Position numbers and translations under genes: made by a program. DNA of 64,000 nucleotides from Calamus simplicifolius. Lineage: Eukaryota > Streptophyta > Magnoliopsida > Arecales > Arecaceae. The notes under the pieces were generated by a model that was not told the DNA's origin, made no database searches, and worked only from the letters and a program-made list of their open reading frames with translations. The stretch is taken from assembly GCA_900491605.1 (NCBI GenBank), contig UESW01004074.1:773244-837243 (forward strand), in the 5' to 3' direction. Shown here piece after piece: positions 32,660 to 43,800 of the stretch. The first letter of the stretch is position 1. Every line of letters starts with the position of its first letter.

Positions 32660-34990
32660 TAACATACATCATGGAATATCATTTTGAATATGTTTAATTA
32701 ATTCATCCATAACTAATATAAAAAGATACGAACTTAAGGCAGATCCTTGATGTAAACCTACAGTAATTGAAAACTCACTAGTTTCTTCTACTGTTGTTTT
32801 AATAATAGTTATTACTCTTTCATATATATCTTTATCAATTCTATGTACCTTTTGATAACTCCTTTTTTAAAAAAAAATCCATCGTATTATTTCTTTAGGT
32901 ACTCTATCGTATGCTTTCTTTAAATCAATAAAAACTATATGAAGGTTTTTTTTTCTTTTTTCCTCTCTCAATCAATCTTCTTAATAATAAATAGCTTCTA
33001 TGGTCGATCTTTCAGGCATAAATTTAAATTGATTCCAAAGTTTCAGCTCTTATTCGATTTTCTATTACTCTCTTTCATAATTTCATTGTATCACTCATTA
33101 GCTTAATCCTTCTATAATTTGCACAGTTTTAAATATCTCCTTTATTTTGTATACAGGTGTTAATATACTTTTTCTTCAATCATCCATCATTCTTTTAGTT
33201 GCTACAATCATGTTAAATAAATCGGTTAACCATATAACTCTAATATCTCCTAAACATTTTGAAACCTCAATAGGGATCGCATATGGTCCTAATGCCTTTG
33301 CATTTTTTATTTTACTCAAAGCATTTTTAACCTCAAGCATGCTAAATCTACGAAAAAATTTATGCTCATTTGTTACTCCTAGGCTATCTCATCCTTCTAC
33401 CCTTAAATTATCAAATTATTTTTATTTAATAAATTTTTAAAATAAATTTTCATCGTTCTTTTATTTCTTCTTCTTTTACTAAGACTCTTTCATCTTCATC
33501 CTTAATACATTAATATAGTCAAGTTCTTTTTTTTCCTCTTAGTTTTGCTAATTTATATATAATCTTTTCACCTTTTTTTATATCTAGTCTATTATATAAA
33601 TTATCATAGGTTTTAAGTTTGGCATTACTTACTACTTTTTAGCTTCTTTCTTTACATCCCTATACTTTTTAAGACTTTCTTCATCCCTAGCCTTTTGCCA
33701 AATTTTATAGTTTATCCTTTTAAGCTTTATGATAGCTTGAACTTTCTCATTTCACCATCAAGTTTTCTTTCCTACTGATCTACTTCTTTTGATTCTTCTA
33801 AAACTTCTTTTGTTATATTTTTATGCATTATTTATTTTTTCCCATATTAAGTTGTGATCACTATCTATATTCATAGTCATTACTCTTACTGACTTTTCTT
33901 TAAATAATTCTAGTTTTTTCTTTCAAATTTCACCATTTAATTTTTGAATTAATAGTTTTACATTTTACTCTAGATTTTATTTTTATCTATATGTCTGCTA
34001 CCATTATCCTATGTTGTGAAGTTAACTTCTCCTGGAATAACTTTATAGTTTTTTGCATGTTATTTTCTCTATCTTTCTAGTTAAAAAAAATCTATGTGAC
34101 TTTTATTAGATCAACTTTTAAATATTATTAAATATTTATTCTCTTTTTGAAATAAGTGTTTGCTACTGTTAGATCATATGCCAATGCAAAATCTAATAAG
34201 CTCACGCCGGCTTCATTCCTATCTTCAAATACATATCCTTCATGTACCATTTCATATCCATCCCTCGTTTACCTATATGTCTATTAAATCTCTTTCCAAA
34301 TATATTTTTCTTTTTGTGGTATTTTTGTATTACTTCATCTATGTCTTCTTAAAATTATGTCAGAGTTTGTTAGTCTAATCCTACTTGTGGTGCATATGCA
34401 CCAATTATGTTAATTATATTATTCTCAATTATAAGTTTTAGTGATATAATCCGATCTTTTTTCTTAGTTATCTCAACAACATATCCTTAAATTTTTTGTC
34501 TACAATTATTTCTACTCTATTTCTATTTTATATTTTTTAAAGTAATATAATTTATATCATGTATTCTTTATTTCTCTAGATCTTTCACCTACTCATTTAA
34601 TCTTTTATAAGCATATATTTACTTTTCTCCTAATCATAGTGTCCACTATCTCTATAGTTTTACATGTTAGTGTTCCTATGTTCCATGTTGCTACTCTAAG
34701 CTGACTATTATGGACTAACTTCTTTATCCACACTCGTTCATAGTGCAGGAAACCCTTGCTAACTTATCACCGCACTCGGGTACCAGTGCGGTGCCCCTTG
34801 CCCATTTTTTGAAATATCCAGAGGCAGATGCAATGCGTTTCTTAATGAGGACATTTTAGCTCTTCACATAGTTTGATTTACCATATTCATGTTTTAAGGG
34901 TTCTGATAGAGTTTTACGTTGGCTGTCAGCTATCTAACGCAACTCTCCTCCTTTGCCCGGACTTGGGACCGGCCTTGGTGGAGTTACAAA
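32660..34990 (-). mobile_element. LINE (non-LTR retrotransposon) fragment, cut by CACTA
   Basis: Reading from about 34990 leftwards there is a 5' leader with GGTCCCAAGTCCGGGCAAAG. An AP-endonuclease start follows near 34700 (RVATWNIGTLT), the form often annotated as 'craniofacial development protein 2-like' in plants. A decayed middle leads to RT near 32700-33000 (the block around FIDL-KAYDRVP and LHQGSALS). The sequence stops at 32660 exactly where the second LINE copy (47353) goes on into the FADD catalytic motif. Stops are frequent throughout, so it is old and dead. Confidence 0.78.
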
Positions 34991-36949
34991 TAAGCAACTA
35001 AGATATTAGAAATTTTATAAAATAATAAAGAAAAGTATGGCAATGGTATTACAAATGATAATGTGATTAACATTATGAACAAAATCATGGTTAAATGCAA
35101 TTATAGTTCAAGTTGGCTTCATAATAATAGAGTTGATCATGAGTTTTTTTTTTTTTTTGTGCTACAAATGATTGAAGGAGGGAAAAGAAAAAAACTAGCC
35201 TGACAGATTAGCATACAAGAAAAATATGTGGGCAAAGAAAAGAAAGGATATTGATAAATTAACTTGGTTTGAGGTCATTCCTATCAGAAAAGAGGTGCCT
35301 TCTTCTTCTTCTTCTTCTTCTTTTTTTTTAATAACGTATCGACCCAACACCAAAAGTATAACTCAAATCTTAGACACTATACATTTATACTAGGATCACA
35401 CAAAGGCCACCAAGCTCTTTTTCCCTAAAATAAAAGTTTTACCAACAAATTATGCTATAAAAAAAATGCACAATGAAGAGAATTGAGCTTGTATAGTAGG
35501 ATTAGCTTCAAATCCAGAGCTAATCCTTGCCCTGATTCTCTACTTTCATGAGAGCAAACCAAACTAGTGACATTTGAACCAAACTGAATTGACAAATCTT
35601 CCATCCAACCTAACACAGTTTAAGCGAAGATAAACACCAAATTTTAGTATTATCTAAATGCAAAACCGAGCAAATTTCAATCATGTTGGATTGAAACCCA
35701 GTGACCCACTTGCATCCCCTAAAAAGAGCAGGTGCAAGATTAAAGCCACAAAGGAAAACTTTAGAGGAGAATCCAAGGGAAAAAGAAAAGAAAAGAAATT
35801 GCAATCAAAGTAAAAAAAGTACATTATCATAGTCGATGGCAAAGTGATGCCACATCAATCATGTTCATAGTATTGCATTTTATTAGAGAACATATAATTC
35901 AGTCTGAAAGAAGATGGGCAATAATCTTTTAGATGTATATGATGTATGTTCCCAGGATTATTTTGTTGGCTAGAATTGCTTGCTTTGGTCTCTTAATGTA
36001 TTTTTATTTTTCATTTAATTAAAAAGAAGATATGAATCCGCTATTGTAAATCCATTTATAAATATAATGAAAATTCTCTAATACTCTTAAAAATTTCTTG
36101 AGATTTAGTAGATTTATAATAGTAGAGAGAAATGGAAAAGAGGAAAAGAATCTCTTTTCAATAATTCTCTCAGTACCTGATCTATTCCCTTTATTATAAA
36201 ACCTAAGAAAGTTTTGAAATTATTACTATGGATTTATGATAACCATCAAATAGTTATTAAAACCACTATCCAATATATATGGATGTATGCCTACCCTCAT
36301 GGGCTTGTTATCTCTAATTTCTAGCATCTCGTACTCACATATAATAGACATTATCATACCCTTATTAGAATGCCAATCTCTATTCATATGGATAAATGGG
36401 TGATTGATGAATACTTGCATTTGGGAGCTTCAAATTAGAAACCCATTCAGATAAGAATTAGAACATCGACTCTCAAAATAGCAAAAGAAAGTGAACATGA
36501 AGTATTATTGTGCCTGAGACCCATTTAATTACACTTTATAATATAGTCAAAGGTCATATAAGATACATTGAGATCAAACTCATGATATTTGGAACTCATA
36601 TAGTATAAAATGAATGCTACGATAAAGTTTTTCTATTTCACATAGCATATATTCTTAGTTATAATACTTTGCGAGTCTTAGTTCAATCACATTTCAAACA
36701 TTAGCTTAAGTCCTTATTTGCTCACTCTCAACAATGCCTAACTTGCATGTGGCTTTATATTGGCTTCACAAATGGTATGTAAGCATTGATAAGGCTCTTA
36801 ATTGCAGAAATATATAAAAGATATAATTTAGCTTTTGACAAGCTGACAATTCAAAATTTTGAACTAAACTCACTATTTTAATATTATGTTTAATTAAGTC
36901 TCATTACTGCTTGCTTTATGAGTATCAAAGGTGATTGTTCATGTGACTC
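34991..36949. other. AT-rich intergenic sequence, no gene recognised
   Basis: It holds a poly-T run near 35145, a (CTT)n run at about 35300-35328 and short spurious open frames. I see no convincing gene, RNA or element boundary. Confidence 0.6.
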
Positions 36950-38480
36950 ACCTGTGTTACATCCTATGCAGTCCTAGGGAATATTATATATCACAGATAA
37001 GTCCCTAGTTTTTAGTTAGTGGATCTATAACCATTTAACTCCTATAAATATGCTTTGGGGTTATTTGCTTCTATGACTTAATATTTCCAACAAATGGTGT
37101 ACCACTTGAATGTATTTGATTCTACCATAATATCTAGGATTCTCAACATAAGTTAATGTAGTCATATTACAGAAGATTGCCATTAGATCTTATGCATAAG
37201 TGGTGATTTTAAGACCTCTTTAATGAAACAACTTCTTGTATAGCTAAGAAACATATTATGTATTCAACATTTATGGTAGATAACATAATGTAGGATTGTT
37301 TCTTTCTTCTCTAAAATGTGATACCATTATTAAGCCAAAATGCATATTCAAATGTGATTTTATGCTTGTCTAGGTCACTTTCCTAATTAATATTATAGTA
37401 ATCTATGAGGTGCAGTTCTTTACTCTAATAACATAGCATATAATCTATCATTCCTTGAAGATACCTTAATATCTTCTTTTATTTCCTTCTAATGTACAGG
37501 TCTAGAGTTAACCTAAAAATGGCTAATAAATTCAAAAACATATGTTAAATTATGCACATATTATAGCATATATTAGACTTTCGAGTATATTAGAATAAGA
37601 AACTCTTGTCATTTTTTTCTCTTTCTCTAGAGTCTTAGAACCCATATCAAGGTCCAAGCTTAAAGTCTTTTCCATGAGAGCATCTAAGAATTGCGTATAT
37701 ATCATTCATCTTTTAATGTAAGTCTCTCGATCCTTCTCAAATATCGTAAACCTACATGCTAAGATAACTTGTTGTAATATAAGGTTTTATTATTTGAATG
37801 CCGATTTTAGGCTATAGAAAAATTGTTTGAGCTTGTATACTATGTATTTGTGGCTTTTAGCTACAAAATCAATAGGTTGATCCATTTAACACTTATCATC
37901 TAGTTTTTCTTTGGAAAAATAGTTTTGATACCAATCTAAATCCATATAAGCGATAATGGCTAGAACATGACAAATTTAAGGCAAATTTAACAACTAATAA
38001 GAAGATTTTTTATTATTTGAACGCCTATTTTAGGCTATAGAAAAATTGTTTGAACTTGCATACTTTGTGTTTGTGGCTTTCAGCCACAAAACCAATAGGT
38101 TGATTCATTTGATCTTATCATTTAATTTTTCTTTGAAAAGATAGTTTTAATACCAATCTAAATTCATATAAGCGATAATGGCTAAAATGGGACAAATTTA
38201 AGGCAAATCTAACAACTAATAAGAAGATTTTCTTATAATTAATTTTTTTAGGTATATCCCTTAATCATAAAACGAGCTTGATACCTCTCAATAGATTTAT
38301 CTACTTTATATGTGATCTTTAGAACTCATTTATTTTTTCGTCTAATGCTCAAATAAAAGATCAACCAAATCTCAGACATAGTTTGCCTTTATCGACACTA
38401 TCTCTTCCTCCATAGCTCTAGTCCATTCTCTAGCAATAAGGCCCAAGATAGCCCCCTACAAGGTTCTATCTAGCCTTCTC
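36950..38480 (-). pseudogene. Highly decayed copia pol (RT/RNase H region)
   Basis: On the minus strand, broken frames show the linker before RT near 38430 (EWTRAMEEEI followed by a WDLV-like word). Further on are the MDQPI...KLKQF RT words near 37850-38100, and the end of RT near 37560-37640 (VSYSNILESLIYAIICA, cf. the family's VGSLMYAM block). Stops interrupt almost every 10-30 residues. The RT part is present twice because of an internal tandem duplication. Limits and lineage are uncertain. Sequence on both sides may belong to the same relic. Confidence 0.55.
37785..38232. repeat. 223-bp tandem duplication inside the decayed copia pol
   Basis: Unit 1 starts near 37785 and unit 2 near 38008. 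Landmarks such as TTTTAGGCTATAGAAAAATTG and CATATAAGCGATAATGGCTA recur with an offset of about 223 bp. The copies differ by scattered substitutions, so the duplication is not recent. Confidence 0.85.
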
Positions 38481-38608
38481 ATTGCCTTCTAAAGCTACCA
38501 TGTCTCTCACTCAACCTCAATTGGATAATGAGGAATCTTACCATAAATACATTTATGTTATTGAAGTTATCTTGATCATGCTCTATTAGAGTTGATTTAA
38601 AGAGCATG

Positions 38609-38672
38609 TCACTCCCACTTGCCCAAGTAAACTAAGAGCATGTCAGTCTCGATCCCACTTGCCCAAGTAAAC
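38609..38672. repeat. Short tandem duplication (~36 bp)
   Basis: AGAGCATGTCA and CCCACTTGCCCAAGTAAACT occur twice in direct succession, the second copy with a small insertion. No function is inferred. Confidence 0.7.
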
Positions 38673-40347
38673 TAAGAAATTATTTCACATTCCTCTAATA
38701 ATTCTTTGGGTGCACCAAGATATGGATCTCTTGTTTCATAAACCTGAAGTCTTTAATAACTCCTCTTTGCTAGAAAAATCTTCCCCTATGATCATAACAT
38801 TTCATGACTCAATTTATGGCAGACTAATACTGACTTATTCGCTAATGCCCTTGGAAGCTTTAAGTATTTAATGAAGATACACTTGTCCTCTTCTCTAGAG
38901 CCTAACTTCTCATCAGCAGCGAACCTTCAAAACATTTTTTGAAAGGACCAAACTAAACTATGTATAAAAGTTACGTTAGAGCGCACGGAGTTCAATTCGA
39001 AGAAGATTGACACAGATGGCACATAGTTTTGTTTATAGGACCATTCTTAAACTAGAATAACTTGCTTTCAGCTCTTATATTTCATACCTGGTCCTCTTTC
39101 TTTTAATAAAAAGAATGAGATGATTTGCAGCGAGCAACTCATTTACAAGTGAAGCAAAACCGTCTTGACCTAAAATCTCTCAGAATTACTAAAGAAGATG
39201 AGAAAGACAAGGGTCTCTTCTGGATGATTCTCCTATACCGATCCCTTCCTTCTGTTGCCAAGGAAGCTCAGAAAATTTGGGGAGTTATTGACCAAACCAC
39301 CTACCAATGCACATAGATATGCCCTGATGAACACCCTAGCCCTAATTTCTAACACATTTATCACAAAGAATAATGATATAGGTTGACAAATAACCATATT
39401 GGATAACCAACGAAAAGTCATGAGCACATGTAAGATAAAGTCACTAGGCAAAAGAGAAGGTCTAATCTACCAGCACTTGCTTAGGTGAAGGGGAATACTA
39501 AAAAAAAAAAGACCACTCAACAAATTGGGAACAAATTTATAGCAGCATTCTGCATGATGGTAGATATGCGTCCATTAACGCCAGAATGTATGCTGTGCCA
39601 CTAACATGTTTCTCTGGCAGTGGCTTTAAAAATAAGTCATTTGTATTGTTCCTTTGAATTTTTGTGCATCCATCAAATGGAAACATCATTTATACATGAA
39701 CCAGTAATCTTTTTTTTCCTCCCTTCCCAACTACCACAAGCATGAACAAATGATTCAACTAACACAAATGAATGCCTCCTCTAAGCTACTAAATAGTCAC
39801 TCCTTTTTGTAAGGCAAAGTCAACAGACAACCAAATAACAAAGTATGAATGAATGACACTAGCCTCTTTCATTTCCTCTCTCAATTGCCCCTCTATCGTA
39901 CATTTCTAATTGTCAAAAGATTTACATGACACAAATCAAAATTGTGTGGTTCCCACTTCCTTCTTCTCCCTGCTTCCATCCAATGTTTGAGAAAAATGAA
40001 AACTTGTAAGTGCCTGTCAACAGCTCCATTCATTGGTATGGACATCGGACAATGTGTTACTTGAATGCATTTCTACCTGGATGACTAATATTTGGTATAG
40101 ATAAAGAAGTATTGATGTATCCAAATCCATTTGATTGGAAGCATGCATGACAGATTTCACCTGAAGAGCCCCAGGACAAGGTCACTAGCATGTACTAGTA
40201 ACTGCAAGAAGTCCAAGCATGCACCTGGTAAAACAGGATTAGAATAGAAAGGCATGACAAAAAACGGGCCATCTATTCTGCCATGCTCCCATACCTTAGG
40301 TGCGAATTCAGGGATCAGCATGTCGCAAATAAATAGAATATCTGATC
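38673..40347. other. Downstream flank of the host gene, no further gene recognised
   Basis: The first part may be more of the decayed copia relic. The part nearest 40347 includes the 3' UTR of the minus-strand host gene. Small open frames near 39125-39451 have no recognisable content. Confidence 0.5.
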
Positions 40348-40837
40348 TCAGAAAGGAATGGCATACGGCAAGGCAGTAACATCCTCTGACTCGATCCGTA
40401 TTGCCTCAGCCCACACCTGAGGTGTTTCAGCAGTCTCAACCTTTGTCTTAGGCTTTGGCCAAAGGTGATCGCTATTGAAAAGCCATTCTTGATCATCAAA
40501 CTCAGGCCATTCTTCCATTTTGGGAATGGAGTATATCTGGTTAAGATACTTGGCATCCGGGTGAGCAGTTTTCAAGGGAGCTTCAGCCTTCTTACCACCA
40601 GTGTCTGCAGCAACCGGACGCCTCAAGTCAGCTGAAGATGGCTTAGCTTCTGTGGTTCCATTTATCTTCTGATCCTTAATTTCCAGGACTCTTTCTGCCT
40701 TCGTGTTATTTATGATTCCAGGCTTGATGGGAGAACAAGGTGCGACAACATGAGACAACCCTAGTGTTCTTCCATTCTCCACAGGGAGGTGGGATGAAGG
40801 TGCTGCTCTTGAAACTTGTTAGGCCGTACATCATTTT
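40348..40837 (-). CDS. Host gene coding exon 3 (C-terminus)
   Basis: An acceptor GCCTGCAG precedes ENDVRPNKF. After a one-base shift near 40815 the frame gives HLPVENGRTLGLSHVVAPCS and, further on, HPDAKYLNQIYSIPKMEEWP and WLFNSDHLWP, ending ALPYAIPF. The C-terminal ~70 residues are the most conserved part of the family, rich in Trp, Pro and acidic residues. The stop TGA is at 40348-40350. Confidence 0.85.
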
Positions 40838-43800
40838 CTGCAGGCACATGGCAAATGCAGTGATGTAAAACTGGAACAATAACAATATGAAGTTTATAAC
40901 ACCACAAAACTTTTAATGTGTTTCCCAGGAAAAATCATGGTAAAAGAGATTCGAAAAACAAACTCACCATGCAAAAATCCATTCATCTCAAAGTCCTTCC
41001 TCTTCTTGGTATTTTCATCAGCACTGGCACTCTTTCCATTGTATTTTTGAGGCTCTAAGGGCTTTATATTTAGACTATCTATCTGATCTTTTTTTCCACT
41101 GTCTCTTAGTTTATGTTTTCTTTATGTTGGTGTTCGCCTTTCTCTCTTTTCTCCTTCTTTTCCTTCTCTTCTGTCTGTCTTTGTCTTTCCCTTTGTTCTT
41201 CTCATCCCAATACCGGTCCTTACGTTTTTCTCCCTTTCCAACATCCACGTCCTTCTCTTTGGTTTTCTCCTTCTCTTCAATCTTCTTATCTGCATCCTTT
41301 GCCACAGATTTTCTGAGCCCATCATTTCTTTGCTCTGTAAAAATGTGGTTAGAAACAACTTCGTTACCCTTTCCTCTTTCCTTCTCCATTGCAGTTGCAA
41401 GGTCTGTAACATCAATTTTTCTTTGAATCGAACCAGAGAAACCAGATGAACTTTCTGCTGGCCGGCCCAACCCATCATGCGCCCTTTCCTCTGTACCACT
41501 AGGTTTTGAGATGATTTTGTTACTTGTGCCTCTTTCCTTCTCTGATGCAGTTGAAAGGCATGACCCCTCAGATCTTCTTTGAATAGAATGTGTAGAATTT
41601 TCTGCCAATCGGCCCATTGCAGTCTTTTCTCTTGGCCCTGGACTAATGCTGTTAGGAACCGCTTCATGACTTGCACTTCTTCCCTTCTGCATCGCAGTTC
41701 CAGAGCCAATGCCTTCAAATCTTCTTTGACTTGGATTAGGAAAATTATCCTCTGGGTATCCCATCTCATCATTTCGCCTTTGCATTGTACCAATGCAATT
41801 TGGAAGCTTTTCATTACCTGTAATTCTTCTCTTCTCCACCACAGTGGCAGTATTTGACTTTTCAGTGCTTCTTTGAACTGAACTGGTGAAGTTTTCGACC
41901 ATTCTGTTAGCTGTCGCCTTTTCTTCATCCTTGATCCTCCTGACCAACTCCTCCGTAAAATTATAATCTTTAACTTCCTCAGCCTTCTGGCTGCATTCCC
42001 CAAATCTATTTCATGGAGAATCTCAGATCGTTGTTCAGTTCTTTTATCCTCTGATGATCTGCTTCTATCTTTATCCTTCTTCTTGACCTTATGCTTTTCT
42101 TTCCGATCTTCTTCTCTTTGTGTTTATCTTTATTTCTGTCTCTATCCTTTTTCTCTTTACCTTCTCTCTTTTCTTTTCCCCTCTTCTCCTTTTTATGCTT
42201 CTTCTCTTTGTGCTTCTCCTGAAAAATGTTTGGTCAATCTACGGTTAACTACTAATTTGACCATAGCCGAAAGCAAATCACCTTTCAAAATTTTAGAACC
42301 ACTCTGATACAATACAAAATAAGAATAGAACATTTTTTTCCAACAAGTTGAAGGGAAAAAATGTTTAAAAAGATTAAAACCACGAGGCCACAATATAAAA
42401 TACCATAGTCAATGGCCCTGTAATATTTCAAATATAAATATTGCAAGCTGTCTAATATTTCAAGGACTACATGAACCAGTGTCAGGAAAGTATGCCTAAA
42501 AATGGGTCGGAGAAGATATTACACATGACTTGCTCAGAAGAATATGAAACAGACGTATGCAAGAATCCACCAATATATGAAAACAGAATTAAAACACTCT
42601 TTATGAATAATTTGTTAAAAGAAGAATGAATGAGTGCAAACCTTTCTATCATACTTTGTTGTATAAGATGATTATGAGGCAACCTAGAGGACTCTCATTT
42701 CTTTTCCTGAAAAAGAACTCAAGTCTCACATTCTCAATTAGGAGTAGCACCACCAGGACGATTGATGTCTCACAGATCATGCTAATGAGATTTCACCAGC
42801 AGAGCAACAGAACAATGTTGAGAATAAGGTTTTCATTCAATCAATAACTACTTTTTCACAAAGAAGTATGATTGAGGTACCAATGCGATGTTAGTGTGCC
42901 ATAAAGCTACATCTTGCGTTAGCAAGTGCCCACATTTTCAGGAGTACAGACTCGTATATAATCTTTATTGGTCTATGCCCTTTTATATTGGCCCATGGTT
43001 ACATGCTAGTACATGCTAACCAGCACAGAGTCAACTGTATTATCATAAACCATCATGGCAGGAAAGATTTAATTTTTTAATTTTTATAATTTTCTAAAGA
43101 AAAGATTGAAAGTAAAAGTGCAAAATTTGCAGGGTTGAAAAATGAGAACAAAGCATAGAAAATTGATGGGCAATCAAAGTATAACATATGCTTGTTGATT
43201 TAAAAATATTATTAGCAATGACATGATAAGAGAATCAACATGACATAATGATTACATAATATAGCTATGCAACAAAAGCAAGTTCTTTAACATGGACAAA
43301 AAAAAATATTTTGCATTTTTCTTGACTTTGAACAAAGTTTCCATGAAGCGTGTTGCATACAATATAGAATTCACACTCTCAAGGCCAACCAGATTTCGAT
43401 TGAGGGAGATAGGACATGATTAATTCTTGGATTAATGGTTAATGCAGCATATATAAGTCTTTCTTCCCCTGAATAATAAATCCCACCGATGACCATACAT
43501 GGAATAAAAGTCTACGATGTCTTCCAATAAGGTAATGAGCCAGCAGATTGATTGGCTGGAATGGATAATGCCTTAACCAAGAAGAGAACAAAGACTGGTG
43601 ATTACTACCTTAGTTGTCAGATCAGGTGCTAGCCGATGCTCTATGGTGTATTTATCATAAAATGGCTTAATTTTGTTTTCTTCGGGTCCTAGATCCTTTT
43701 GTTCCACCACCCCCACTTAGAGTTGGGCACTAAGCCGGGCCGCCCATAGCCCGGCCCAGCCTGGCACAAGCCAGGCCATGCCTGGCATGGCCCGATAGCT

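Noticed and set aside
41111..42003. Three overlapping long frames (both strands) taken as separate genes
   Set aside because: They are alternate frames of one Lys/Glu-rich exon on the minus strand. Conserved text jumps between frames because of single-base indels.
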